Shown: positions 1 to 8,498 of the stretch, piece after piece
Numbering within the stretch: position 1 is the first letter of the stretch
How the letters are laid out: every line of letters begins with the position of its first letter
Assembly: GCA_007751475.1 (NCBI GenBank)
Contig: CP036434.1
Location: 2,356,001-2,420,000 of the forward strand
Source: Saltatorellus ferox
GTDB taxonomy: Bacteria > Planctomycetota > UBA1135 > GCA-002686595
Direction of reading: 5' to 3'
DNA length: 64,000 nucleotides
The notes under the pieces: model-generated
Database searches by the model: none
What the model was told of the DNA's origin: nothing
The model's input: only the letters and a program-made list of their open reading frames with translations
Position numbers and translations under genes: made by a program

Positions 1-508
1 GCATGCGCTGGAGGAGTCCCTTCAGGGCGCCCTCGTACCGGGCCGCCGCCTCGTCACTGGCCTCGTCGACCGCCACGCTCATCAGGAAAGGCATCTGGCC
101 GCGCTGCGGCGGAGCGCCGAGGGCCGAGATCGCGAACCGCTTCTGGGCGGTCAGGAGGCGGAGCCAGACCGGGATGGAGTCCGCTTCGAAGGCGGGCTGG
201 AGTTCGCGGGGGAGGTCGCGACCGAGTTCGGACGGGAGTTCCGCCAGGCGCTCATCGAGCCATCCGAGGGCGCGGACGAGCGCCGCGTCCTTGGGGTGAA
301 CGGGACCCTTCGTGAGGTCGCCCATGCCCATGGTCATCAGCGGGATCGGTCCGGGCTGGGAAGCGGGCTCCTGACCTGCCTGGGGTGCGGAAGCCTCCAC
401 CGGGGTGGCGGCGCCTTCCTGGGAGGGCGATGTGGTCGCCAGCGGGCCGAGATTCGCAGCGGAACAAAGAGGGGCGGCTAGCAGGGCGAGGAGAGCAGGG
501 TGAGTCAT
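1..508 (-). CDS. Exported protein of unknown function (partial, C-terminus beyond window)
   Basis: The frame reads from an ATG at 508 on the minus strand to the left edge without a stop, giving 169 residues. It begins MTHPALLALLAAPLCSAA, a short basic-poor signal-peptide-like segment, followed by an Ala/Pro/Gln/Glu-rich linker to about residue 55. A more structured helical part follows, with stretches such as ALVRALGWLDERLAELP and FAISALGAPP. No family is recognised. It is divergent from the sigma-factor gene, separated by about 360 bases. The protein is probably periplasmic or secreted. The start is inferred from the signal-like N-terminus; the ribosome-binding site is weak. Confidence 0.6.
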   Translation of the reverse strand, partial: MTHPALLALLAAPLCSAANLGPLATTSPSQEGAATPVEASAPQAGQEPASQPGPIPLMTMGMGDLTKGPVHPKDAALVRALGWLDERLAELPSELGRDLPRELQPAFEADSIPVWLRLLTAQKRFAISALGAPPQRGQMPFLMSVAVDEASDEAAARYEGALKGLLQRM

Positions 509-868
509 GGTGTCTGGGGAGTCGGCGTGGGGGACGTGGGTGACCGGTCGTAGGGGCCCGGTGGTAGTGGACCTGTGGTAAAGGCCCGGTTCAGGATGTT
601 TCTGTCGAGGAGAGGCGGGCACGCGGCGAAATGGCCCAGGGAAGAGAATTTTCTTCCGGGAGGTGACACGGTCCCGCGCGTCGGCGGGGAGCCTGGTGCG
701 CGCCCCGAGTTGCGCTGCTACGCTTCTCGGGGGCCATTGTTCATTGTCGTCGCAGAAAGTTCTGTACCCAATCCCTTTCCGAAACTGGCTGCGGGCGAAT
801 CCCACGTGGGCCTCGTCTTGGCCTGCACGAACCTCTCCGCAGGACACTTGAATTCTTCGAACTTTCCC
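509..868. other. Divergent intergenic region upstream of the ECF sigma gene
   Basis: About 360 bases between the exported-protein gene and the sigma factor. The sigma reading frame stays open upstream to a GTG at 575, but the translated segment (575-868) looks non-coding: it has no family similarity and mixed codon use. I therefore treat it as the shared promoter region. I see no convincing -35/-10 pair, hairpin terminator or repeat in it. Confidence 0.4.
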
Positions 869-1507
869 GTGAGCGACTCGGATGCCACCAGCGCCCTCGC
901 CGAGGAAGCCTCGCATGAGTCAGGACCCCAGGAGCTTCCCGAGACCATTCGACGGGACCTCCCCCGGCTCGCTCCGGCGGCGCTCGAGGCGTTCTTCGAC
1001 CACTACTTCGGGCGGGTCTACGGCTTCATACGCCGTCTCGTGCGGGAGGAGCATCTGGCCGAGGACCTCACCCAGGACGTCTTTCTCCATGTCCAGCGTT
1101 CGCTCCCTGGCTATGACCCGACGCGCCCCCTTTCGCCCTGGGTTTACACCATCGCGACGAACAAGGTCCGCGACCTCTGGCGCAGTCGGCGACACCAGGA
1201 AGAGCGCCACATGCAGAGCCTCGACGCCGACGAGGACGGCTCGCCGCACCTGCCTTCCCAGGGCGATCGGCCCTCGGATGCCCTCGAAGCGAACGAGGTC
1301 CGTGACGAGGTTCGCGCCGCGATCGAGGCCCTTCCCGAGATGCTTCGAGCCACCTTCGTCCTGCGCTTCTACGAGGGGCTTTCCTTCGAGGAAATCGGGC
1401 GGATGGTGGACCGGAACGAGCCCGCCGTTCGCAAGCGGTACTCGCGGGCGCTCGCCGAGCTTCGCGAGGCATTGTCGGGTCTCGACCAGTCAAGAGGGCG
1501 CCCGTGA
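869..1507 (+). CDS. ECF-type RNA polymerase sigma-70 factor
   Basis: 212 residues if started at GTG 869; the frame is open further upstream but the extra part does not look coding. Region 2 runs FDHYFGRVYGFIRRLV to LAEDLTQDVFLHVQ (about residues 45-80) with the usual DLTQDVF signature. After a short acidic linker, region 4 follows with LPEMLRATFVLRFYEGLS and FEEIGRMVDRNEPAVRKRYSRAL, a helix-turn-helix for the -35 element. The downstream gene encodes a membrane protein with a FecR-like domain, the usual partner and likely regulator. A stand-alone ECF factor of this length directing a small envelope-linked regulon is the likely role; the target genes are not visible. Confidence 0.9.
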   Translation: MSDSDATSALAEEASHESGPQELPETIRRDLPRLAPAALEAFFDHYFGRVYGFIRRLVREEHLAEDLTQDVFLHVQRSLPGYDPTRPLSPWVYTIATNKVRDLWRSRRHQEERHMQSLDADEDGSPHLPSQGDRPSDALEANEVRDEVRAAIEALPEMLRATFVLRFYEGLSFEEIGRMVDRNEPAVRKRYSRALAELREALSGLDQSRGRP

Positions 1508-1599
1508 TTCACTCCACCAGGGACCGCGGCCATCACCCGGTCGAGCTGATTTCAGACGATTTTGGTCAAAGAGTCTTTCACAGGGGCCCTGTGACTCCG

Positions 1600-1605
1600 A
1601 AGGAG
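1600..1605 (+). promoter_or_regulatory. Shine-Dalgarno site supporting a TTG start
   Basis: AAGGAG at 1600-1605 lies eight bases before TTG 1614, the best-placed start of the FecR-like gene. The first in-frame ATG is not until 1791, without a comparable site. Confidence 0.6.
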
Positions 1606-1613
1606 CAGACGAG

Positions 1614-2750
1614 TTGAAGCCATCACCAGATCCCCGGAAGTCCCGCGAGGAGCCAGAGCCCCGGCGGGACGCGACAGGCCCGGAGGCCCCGGCAGCAGAT
1701 TCGGAGGCCCCGGCACGTTCGGATACATGGCCGGAGAGCACCGGAACCGACGCAGAAATCGCGGACTCGGAAGAGGCGTTGCTGGACGCCATGGGTCGCC
1801 AGCCAGCTGGATCGGGCCCGATCGAGTTCACCCGTGGTGGCCGAGCTTCCGCAGAGTTCCAGGCGCGCGTGCGCGCTCGGTTCCTCGGTGGCGCGGACGC
1901 GAAGCTGGAGGACTGGACACCCGAGTCGCCGCGTGCGGAATTTCGCGCGCGGCTCAAGGACTCGTTCCTCGCGGTCGAGCCGACACCCGTCGTGGTGCGG
2001 CGTGCTCCCCGGGTCGTTCACACGCGGCCCACGCGAACGCGCTGGGCGGCGGCCGGGGTCTTCCTCGCAGCGGCTGCGGCGGTTCTCCTCTTCCTTCGGC
2101 GGGGCCCCGAGCCCATAGAGACCGTCACGGGAGACGAGCGGGCCGTCGATGCGCGCAGCGTGGCCGCCGCCGAATCGCCAGGCTGGTCGCTCGACGCCTC
2201 GTCGGGCGACGAAGCCACGCTCCTCGCGTCCGTTCTCGTGGACGGCCAAGCGGTGGCATCGCTGGCCGATTTCGTGGCGCGCATGGCCAGCGCTCAGCGC
2301 GTCGAGAGCCTCGATCGAGCGATTCGAATCCGCCACGAAGACAGCTTCGTTCTCGAGCTGGCCGCCGACTCGGTCGTTCGAATGGACGGCTGGACGGATG
2401 CGCCCAAGGCGGGGCAGGCGCAGGTCCTGTACCTCGACCTCGGAGGCGTACGGGTCGCCACCGGTCCAGGGTTCGATGCCGCATCGCCCCTCGTCGTCGA
2501 GACGGCGCACGTCCGCGCCGAGGTGATGGGGACGATCTTTGGCGTGGATGTCGGGAGCGACTACAGCTGCGTCTGTTGCCTCGAGGGCTCGGTGCGGACC
2601 ACCGCCCTGCACGGAGAGCACCCCTCTATCACGATCGGGTCCGAGCGAACGCGCGTCGTTCTCCAGGACGAGCAGGGGCTTCCGATGGAGGCTCCGCTCG
2701 TGGAGGGGCATCGCGATCCGCTGGAGCGTCTCGTCGGCTATTGGGCCTGA
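1614..2750 (+). CDS. FecR-domain anti-sigma-like membrane protein
   Basis: 378 residues from TTG 1614, chosen because of the AAGGAG site just before it. The N-terminal ~140 residues are cytoplasmic and acidic with repeated 'RAEF-ARLK'-like segments (AEFQARVRARFLGG, AEFRARLKDSFLAV). One membrane segment follows (WAAAGVFLAAAAAVLLFL, about 142-160). The exported part ends in a FecR-like domain with VLYLDLGGVRVATGPGF, VETAHVRAEVMGTIFGVDV and a CLEGSVRTT strand (about 265-330). The HxxxCxxC zinc-finger motif of ZAS anti-sigma factors is absent. It lies directly behind the ECF sigma gene, so it probably binds or controls that factor in response to an envelope signal. Two adjacent cysteines (SCVCC) in the FecR domain are unusual. 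Confidence 0.82.
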   Translation: MKPSPDPRKSREEPEPRRDATGPEAPAADSEAPARSDTWPESTGTDAEIADSEEALLDAMGRQPAGSGPIEFTRGGRASAEFQARVRARFLGGADAKLEDWTPESPRAEFRARLKDSFLAVEPTPVVVRRAPRVVHTRPTRTRWAAAGVFLAAAAAVLLFLRRGPEPIETVTGDERAVDARSVAAAESPGWSLDASSGDEATLLASVLVDGQAVASLADFVARMASAQRVESLDRAIRIRHEDSFVLELAADSVVRMDGWTDAPKAGQAQVLYLDLGGVRVATGPGFDAASPLVVETAHVRAEVMGTIFGVDVGSDYSCVCCLEGSVRTTALHGEHPSITIGSERTRVVLQDEQGLPMEAPLVEGHRDPLERLVGYWA

Positions 2751-2762
2751 TCCCCGATCAGG
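2746..2762. terminator. Short bidirectional hairpin overlapping two convergent stop codons
   Basis: CCTGATC at 2746-2752 pairs with GATCAGG at 2756-2762 around a three-base loop. The TGA stop of the FecR-like gene (2748-2750) lies in one arm and the TGA of the convergent kinase gene (2758-2760, minus strand) in the other. There is no T-run, so terminator function is an inference. Confidence 0.4.
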
Positions 2763-3663
2763 ATGACGTCGGCGCGAGGCCCGATGCCGCCATCCCGGCC
2801 TGCGGGAACGGCCTTCCGCGCAGTCGATAGCGCTGGCGCTCCAGCTTCCGAAGCTCCGCCCGTCGCGCTTCCTCGATGGAACGGAGCCATCGCATCCAGC
2901 TGGAGAGTGGCCGTCCGTTGTCGGAGCGAGCGTCCGCGTAGGCGTGGAGGAACTCCTTGAGGAAGCGCTCCGAGAGGCCCGGTTCGAAGTCGGCCAGCCA
3001 GGTACCCAGATCGGTCTTGAGCCGACGCAGGGAACCATTGCGCCACGCCGTGGCACCGCCCGCCCAGGAATCGATGAACCACAGGTCTCGGCCTGGGACC
3101 CTTCTGGCGTCTTCGGTCGGAGCCGCGGGCTTCACCAGGACGTTGCGTGGGTAGAGGTCCGCGTGAAGAAAGTGGAGCGCGTGCATCCGTCCCAGCTCGC
3201 CACCAAGCTCCTGACAGAGGTGTAATCTGCGCACGCTCGACGCCTCCTCCCAGGCCCTGTCGAACGGCGTGGCGCCAGAAATCTCGGAAGAGATGAAGAG
3301 CTGAGCATGCGGGCGCTTCCACCTCCGCGGTCCGATCCCCCTGCGGACGGTCACGGCGGCGAGGGGTTCGGGGGCCTGGAACAGTCGTTCTCGAAGCCAC
3401 GCCGCGGCTCGGAATTCTGCGAGGGCCGGCGATGACGCGCCTAGTAAAATGCCTCGGAGCTGATGGCGTCGCGCTCCTTTCGTCGAGAAGGGCCCGCCCT
3501 TCAAGAACACGCTGAATGGGCCGATTCGACGCCGTTCTCCGCTGATCCGCCCATCGAGTGACAGGCAGAGGGAGAGAACTTCCTCCTCGAAGTCCCGCAG
3601 CCGCGCGCTCGTCAAGACGCTCACGTCGAGCCGCTCGGATGTCTGTCTCTCGTTGGAGTTCAT
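2758..3663 (-). CDS. InaA/WaaP-like lipopolysaccharide kinase family protein
   Basis: 301 residues from ATG 3663; a GTG at 3705 is an in-frame alternative. Key kinase-like elements are the catalytic-loop LHADLYPRNVLV (about residue 175), an HxDLxxxN variant, and FIDSW in place of the DFG/DID metal-binding element. This matches Kdo/heptose kinases of the InaA/KdkA/WaaP group, which phosphorylate sugars of the LPS core on the cytoplasmic side. The N-terminal part has the expected FLKGGPFSTKG segment, which could carry the ATP-binding lysine. It is one of three such kinases in this window, and the exact acceptor is unknown. It ends convergently with the FecR-like gene. Confidence 0.72.
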   Translation of the reverse strand: MNSNERQTSERLDVSVLTSARLRDFEEEVLSLCLSLDGRISGERRRIGPFSVFLKGGPFSTKGARRHQLRGILLGASSPALAEFRAAAWLRERLFQAPEPLAAVTVRRGIGPRRWKRPHAQLFISSEISGATPFDRAWEEASSVRRLHLCQELGGELGRMHALHFLHADLYPRNVLVKPAAPTEDARRVPGRDLWFIDSWAGGATAWRNGSLRRLKTDLGTWLADFEPGLSERFLKEFLHAYADARSDNGRPLSSWMRWLRSIEEARRAELRKLERQRYRLRGRPFPQAGMAASGLAPTSS

Positions 3664-3734
3664 TTCCTTGTCCGAGGGGCTCCCAGCGGACGCTCCGGAG
3701 CCCACGCCTGGAAACTAGCGAGGTTGCCCCTTCC

Positions 3735-3934
3735 TTTGACGCAAGAAGGCGCTAAGTTTGTGGCGAGAGAGGTAGCGCGCGCGTCGGACCGAATGGCGAG
3801 CAGGCGTCGCGCTGCGCTCCGATCCTCCCTTAGAAAGGGTTCCGGTCACTCGGGTTTCTTGGCAGGCGACCCGTCTCTCCCGATCGGTTCCCAGCCCCCA
3901 GCTTTCGCTTCCCGCGAGGCTGGGGGTTTTTTTT
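3735..3934 (+). ncRNA. Candidate leader or small RNA ending at an intrinsic terminator
   Basis: A strong plus-strand intrinsic terminator (3895-3934) stands alone: the preceding genes read the other way and the last plus-strand gene stopped at 2750. A TTGACG hexamer at 3737-3742 and a CCCTT-AGA-AAGGG hairpin near 3827-3840 lie upstream. The simplest readings are a small RNA of up to about 200 nt, or a leader with attenuation for pcrA, which starts at 4060. No known RNA family (6S, SRP, RNase P, tmRNA, common riboswitches) is recognised. The 5' end is a guess. Confidence 0.3.
3895..3934 (+). terminator. Strong rho-independent terminator upstream of pcrA
   Basis: CCCCCAGC (3895-3902) pairs with GCTGGGGG (3919-3926), an 8-bp GC stem. 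The 16-base loop contains a small inner CGC/GCG pairing. The stem is followed directly by eight T residues (3927-3934). The T-run lies on the plus strand only, so it stops plus-strand transcription. Confidence 0.82.
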
Positions 3935-4059
3935 GTTATCAGCTTTCTCCCTGAAGCGCGGGAGGGTGGATGGCTCAACTTCGCATCAGAGCCGGCTGGC
4001 GAGCGAATGGGGGAGGGCAGCGCGCGTCTCGATGCGGTACGCCGTAGAATCCTGGCCGC

Positions 4060-6315
4060 ATGGATTGGCTCGACTTGAAGGAAGCAACGGCGCCCTCGGC
4101 GCTCTCCGGGGCGCCGAACGCCGACGCAGTGGCGGAATCCCAGCTCCTCGAGGGGCTCAACGACGCCCAGCGTGAGGCGGTGCTCGCGGGCAGCGGGCCG
4201 CTCTTGATCGTCGCTGGTCCCGGATCGGGCAAGACCCGGGTCGTCACGACCCGAATCGCGCACCTCGTGACCCAGCGTGGCATCGCGCCCTGGGAGATCC
4301 TGGCGATCACGTTCACGAACAAGGCGGCCAAGGAAATGCGCGAGCGGGTCGACCGGCTCATCCCGCCGCCCGAGGCGGAGCAGGGGCGGGGCGGCGGGTC
4401 CTGGATCGGGACCTTCCACTCGATGTGCGCGCGCATCCTGCGCCGCGAGATCGACGTGCTCGAGGGCTACACCCGGGACTTCTCCATCCACGACACGGGC
4501 GATCGGAACAACCTGATCAAGACGATCGTGAAGGACCTCGGGTTCGACCCCAAGCAGTTCCGCGCTCCCCAGATCGGTAGCTGGATCTCCGCTCGCAAGA
4601 ACCGGCGCGGCCGGGACGACGGCTTCGAACTCTCCGACGGCAGCATGGAGGAAGACGTCTTCCTCGCCGTCGAGAAGAAGTACCGCGAGCGCATGCGCCA
4701 GCAGAACGCCCTCGACTTCGACGACCTCCTGCTCAAGGTGCTCGAGATCTTCGATCATCACCACGGGGTCCGCGACGCCTACGCCAGGCGCTTCCGGCAG
4801 GTGCTCGTCGACGAGTACCAGGACACGAACCGCGTGCAGTACCGCCTGGTCAAGCACTTCGCGTCGTTCCACGGCAACCTGACCGTCTGCGGCGACCCCG
4901 ATCAGTCGATCTACGCCTGGCGCGGCGCCGACATCCGGAACATCCTCGACTTCGAGGAGGACTATCCCGGAGCCCAGACCGTGCGGCTGGAGCAGAACTA
5001 CCGCAGCACCGGCCGCATCCTCGAGGCGGCCAACGCCGTGATCTCCAACAACACGGCGCGCAAGGACAAGGACCTGTTCACCGACGGCGAGCAGGGCGAG
5101 CGAGTGGTCGTCATCGAGTGCGGCGACGAGAATGACGAGGCGCGGGAGATCGCGGCTCAGATTCGCTCGCACGTGGCGCGCGGCGGGAACTACGGCGACT
5201 GCGCCGTGCTCTACCGGGCGGGCTTCCTCCAGCGCGCGATCGAGGCGGCGCTGCGCTACGACGCCGTGCCCTACCAGGTCGTGGCCGGCCTCGAGTTCTA
5301 CCAGCGCAAGGAGATCAAGGACCTCGTGGCGCTCCTGCGCCTGGCGCTGAACCCCGCCGACGACGTGGCCTTCGTGCGAGTGGTCAACACGCCTGCACGG
5401 GGCGTGGGGGACACGAGTCTCGCGCGGCTCGCGCACTTCGCGCAGGAGCGTGGCCTGTCGATGGCCAACGCGCTCGGCGAGGCCGACGCCCTGAACGAAA
5501 TCCGCGGTCGCGCCAAGAAGGGGCTCGCGGAGTTCGCGGGGGCTCTGGAGGAGCTGGCGCTCGCGCGCGAACTCGACGCGGCGGTGGCCCTCGACGTCGT
5601 CCTGGAGTCGCTGGACGTCGATCGCTGGCTCGCGGAGATGGACGACGGCAGCGGAACGGCCGATCGCGCTGCGAACGTCGAGGAGTTCCGAGCCTTCGCG
5701 TCCGACTACGACGAGCGTAGCCCCGAGGGCAAGCTGCGCGGCTTTCTGGAGGAAGTGGCGCTCGTGTCCGATACGGACGCGTACGAGGGCGACGAGGACC
5801 GGGTCAAGCTGATGACGTTGCACGCCTGCAAGGGCCTGGAGTTTCGGTTCGTGGCGATCGCCGGCGTCGAGGACGAACTACTTCCCCACGAGCGCGCGGT
5901 GGACGAGGCCGCCGATCCCGACGTGGCGATCGAGGAGGAGCGACGCCTCTTCTACGTCGGCATCACGCGCGCGAAGGAGCGGCTCCTGGTGACCTACACG
6001 ACGTACCGGAGCTTCTTTGGCGGCGGTCGGCCCGTGCTTCCCTCTCGGTACCTCCGCGAGCTGCCCGAGGCTGAGATCGAGGGCGTGGGGCCCGAGGAAC
6101 GCGAGGAGGAAGCGCTCGGCGCGTTCGATCCTGCGAAGGGAGCCGGCGCGGGACTGGAAGTGGGGGCGATCGTCATGCACCCGCACTTCGGCCGAGGCAA
6201 GATCGAGCAGCTCACCGGCGCCGGTATCAACGCGCGGGCAACGGTCGACTTCGTCCGGGAAGGACGCAAGCAGCTCCTGCTCCAGTACGCATCCCTCGAG
6301 AGGCTCGACCGATGA
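4060..6315 (+). CDS. pcrA: UvrD/PcrA-type superfamily 1 DNA helicase
   Basis: 751 residues, normal family length, starting at ATG 4060. All SF1A motifs are present: I GPGSGKT (53-59), Ia TFTNKAAKEM, II VDEYQDTN (about 250), III GDPDQSIYAWRGAD, IV QNYRST, V LMTLHACKGLEF, and VI ERRLFYVGITRAKERL. The C-terminus has the short GxIVMHPHFGRGKI tail typical of PcrA. It is a 3'-5' ATP-dependent helicase in nucleotide excision repair, mismatch repair and removal of proteins from replicating DNA. Its last four bases (ATGA, 6312-6315) overlap the start of the next gene, so the two are translationally coupled. A leader with a terminator precedes it. Confidence 0.96.
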   Translation: MDWLDLKEATAPSALSGAPNADAVAESQLLEGLNDAQREAVLAGSGPLLIVAGPGSGKTRVVTTRIAHLVTQRGIAPWEILAITFTNKAAKEMRERVDRLIPPPEAEQGRGGGSWIGTFHSMCARILRREIDVLEGYTRDFSIHDTGDRNNLIKTIVKDLGFDPKQFRAPQIGSWISARKNRRGRDDGFELSDGSMEEDVFLAVEKKYRERMRQQNALDFDDLLLKVLEIFDHHHGVRDAYARRFRQVLVDEYQDTNRVQYRLVKHFASFHGNLTVCGDPDQSIYAWRGADIRNILDFEEDYPGAQTVRLEQNYRSTGRILEAANAVISNNTARKDKDLFTDGEQGERVVVIECGDENDEAREIAAQIRSHVARGGNYGDCAVLYRAGFLQRAIEAALRYDAVPYQVVAGLEFYQRKEIKDLVALLRLALNPADDVAFVRVVNTPARGVGDTSLARLAHFAQERGLSMANALGEADALNEIRGRAKKGLAEFAGALEELALARELDAAVALDVVLESLDVDRWLAEMDDGSGTADRAANVEEFRAFASDYDERSPEGKLRGFLEEVALVSDTDAYEGDEDRVKLMTLHACKGLEFRFVAIAGVEDELLPHERAVDEAADPDVAIEEERRLFYVGITRAKERLLVTYTTYRSFFGGGRPVLPSRYLRELPEAEIEGVGPEEREEEALGAFDPAKGAGAGLEVGAIVMHPHFGRGKIEQLTGAGINARATVDFVREGRKQLLLQYASLERLDR

Positions 6316-7235
6316 CGAGCAAGGAACTCAGCGCCGACCTGCGGACTGCTCTGGATGGCGTCCTCGAGAAAGCGGCCGACCGCGGCGAATGGGACGTGCT
6401 CCGCGCCCATGCGGAGATGCGCTTTGCAGCGGGTGAGCCAGCCAAGGAAGGTAAGGCAGCGGGTCCCGGGACGAAGACGCGCTTCGGCATGATCGGTGAC
6501 TCACCGGCAATGCGCGCACTCTACGACCTCCTGGCCAAGGTGGCTCCGTCGAGCGTCCCGGTGCTCATCCAGGGCGAAACCGGCACGGGCAAGGAACTCG
6601 TCGCCAAGGCGCTGCACGCGAACAGTCCGAGGGCGAAGAAGCGGCTTCTCGCCGAGAATTGCGCCGCGGTGCCAGAGAACCTCCTGGAGAGCGAACTCTT
6701 CGGTCACAAGAAGGGGGCCTTCACCGGTGCGGTCGAGGATCGCGCCGGGCACTTCGTTGCAGCCGACGGCGGCACCGTCTTCCTCGACGAGATCGGCGAC
6801 ATGCCGCTGACGATGCAGTCGAAGCTCCTGCGGGTGCTCCAGGATGGCGAGGTTCGCCCGGTCGGATCCAACGTCTCGAAGAAGGTGGACGTGCGCGTGG
6901 TGGCCGCGACCCACAAGGACCTGCCCCAGGCGGTCAAGGCGGGCACCTTCCGCGAGGATCTCCTGTTCCGACTGAACGTCATCACGCTCTACCTGCCGCC
7001 GCTGCGGGAGCGCGAAGGGGACATCCGGATGCTCGCCCAGGGGCTCCTGCCCGGGATTTGCGCCGAGGTCGGGCGTGAGGCCACGCTGACCGAGGGAGCG
7101 CTCGAAGCGCTGGAGGCGTGGAGCTGGCCGGGTAACGTGCGCGAGCTGGAGAACGAGCTGCGGCGAGCTGTCGCTCTATCGGACGGAACAATTCGCGCGG
7201 TGGATCTGTCCCCGAGGCTGACGGCCGCGGTATAG
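6312..7235 (+). CDS. Sigma-54 interaction AAA+ ATPase lacking receiver and DNA-binding domains
   Basis: 307 residues. After a ~55-residue non-conserved N-terminus comes a complete sigma-54 activator ATPase core: Walker A GETGTGKE (about 86-93), the sigma-54-contacting GAFTGA loop (about 135-141), Walker B FLDEIGD (about 157), the [11 protein letters not shown] sensor I region, [11 protein letters not shown] and [10 protein letters not shown]. The protein stops shortly after the NVREL segment, so there is no C-terminal Fis-type helix-turn-helix, and no response-regulator or PAS domain at the front. It is coupled to pcrA by ATGA and is followed six bases later by the CAP-domain gene. It probably activates sigma-54 RNA polymerase from solution or through a partner. 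Confidence 0.88.
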   Translation: MTSKELSADLRTALDGVLEKAADRGEWDVLRAHAEMRFAAGEPAKEGKAAGPGTKTRFGMIGDSPAMRALYDLLAKVAPSSVPVLIQGETGTGKELVAKALHANSPRAKKRLLAENCAAVPENLLESELFGHKKGAFTGAVEDRAGHFVAADGGTVFLDEIGDMPLTMQSKLLRVLQDGEVRPVGSNVSKKVDVRVVAATHKDLPQAVKAGTFREDLLFRLNVITLYLPPLREREGDIRMLAQGLLPGICAEVGREATLTEGALEALEAWSWPGNVRELENELRRAVALSDGTIRAVDLSPRLTAAV

Positions 7236-7241
7236 GAGGGC

Positions 7242-8498
7242 ATGCGCTCTCCTACTTCCCGAAGGTCGACGCTCTTCCTCGCTCTCGTGGTCTCGGTCCT
7301 GGCATGGCCTGCCGAGGCGAACGCACGCACGTTCCAAAGAACGGCCCCGGTGGAGTCGGACGAAGAACCAGAAACGGACGCCAAGCTCGAAGCCGTTCGT
7401 GGACTCGCCGAGCAGATGGTCAGGGTGCCGTCGAATGAGCGGAGGACCGAGCTCCTCGAGCAGATCATCGAGGAGGCCCGTGGGCACACGGCCTCGGCCG
7501 AAGTCCTTCGCGGGGCGATCCTGGAACTCTGGGAAAGGAGCAACCGCCGCCTGCGCGCCAGGTCCAGCCTCAGGCCTTTCGACAAGCTCCTCAAGGCACG
7601 CAAGCAGCTGGACGAACTGCGAAAGTCGACGATCGCGTTGATTCGTAACGAGGTCCTCTACCCTTACCCATGCAAGGCCCCCGACGCGACTCCGGAGGCC
7701 ATCCAGCGATTCCAAAGAGCCCAGGCCACGATCGATGGCGCCGTCGAAAAGATGCGCTCCATCTGGCACAAGAGCCCCGAGGTGAAGGTCCCGAGTGCGC
7801 TGCAAGAGCCACTGGCCCTGGCGCTGTGGACGAAGCGGGCCAATCGTCGAATCGATCAGGAGCTGGCGGTGAAGGCCCATCTGCCGCGCCCGGACCTGCC
7901 GCCCTGGGTCTACGGCCTTCCGCTGAAGGGTGAGATTCCAGGTGACACCGTTTCACTCGCCACGTTCGGGAGTTCGCTCGACGAAGCGCGGGCGCTCGCC
8001 CTGGGCCGTGCGATCCTCGAGCTGAACGGCCGCCACCTGGAGGAGGCGCTGGGGGCTGCCGAGGGCCGCTTCGAAAAGGTGCGCATCGGCCATGAATTTG
8101 ATCAGGTGCGGATCACGAACGACTATCGCCAGCTGTTCGGCCTCCAGGTGCTCGCCTGGGATGCGCGGCTCTTCGCGGCCACGAGGCAGCACGCTGACTA
8201 CATCTGGGAATCCGGGCAGTTCGGCCACCATCAGCCCAGCGTGGAGTTCGGGACGTTCACGGCGCGAGCCCGGCGCGCCGGATACCCCGCGATGGTGTAC
8301 GAGAACTGTCACCAGGGCTCGAATGACCCCTTCGACGTCCTCGTGGCCCTGACCCATTCCAGCGAGCATCACCGGACGATCCTGCTGGAAACGGCGGGCG
8401 AGATGGCGACCGCGAGGTCAGGACTTGCCTGGGTCCAGAATTACGGGCTCGACACAGGGTTCCGGTCCGCGATTCAATGGGAGGCATGGCGAGACTGA
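7242..8498 (+). CDS. Secreted CAP/SCP-domain protein
   Basis: 418 residues from ATG 7242, preceded by GGAGGG. Residues 1-30 form a signal peptide (STLFLALVVSVLAWPAEANA). A helical region of about 230 residues follows. The C-terminal third matches the CAP (SCP-like, PR-1) fold: RQHADYIWESGQFGHHQP (histidine-bearing first element), then YENC in the GEN-like position, then SSEHHRTIL in the position of the 'S-x-x-H-R-x-x-I/L' element. Bacterial CAP proteins are exported; their function is mostly unknown. The last 22 bases overlap the next gene, which suggests coupled expression with the sigma-54 activator and FHA genes. Confidence 0.75.
   Translation: MRSPTSRRSTLFLALVVSVLAWPAEANARTFQRTAPVESDEEPETDAKLEAVRGLAEQMVRVPSNERRTELLEQIIEEARGHTASAEVLRGAILELWERSNRRLRARSSLRPFDKLLKARKQLDELRKSTIALIRNEVLYPYPCKAPDATPEAIQRFQRAQATIDGAVEKMRSIWHKSPEVKVPSALQEPLALALWTKRANRRIDQELAVKAHLPRPDLPPWVYGLPLKGEIPGDTVSLATFGSSLDEARALALGRAILELNGRHLEEALGAAEGRFEKVRIGHEFDQVRITNDYRQLFGLQVLAWDARLFAATRQHADYIWESGQFGHHQPSVEFGTFTARARRAGYPAMVYENCHQGSNDPFDVLVALTHSSEHHRTILLETAGEMATARSGLAWVQNYGLDTGFRSAIQWEAWRD

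Noticed and set aside
3715-5823. A 702-residue open frame antisense to pcrA
   Set aside because: It runs against the conserved helicase motifs and has no family pattern; it reflects the GC-rich third positions of pcrA.
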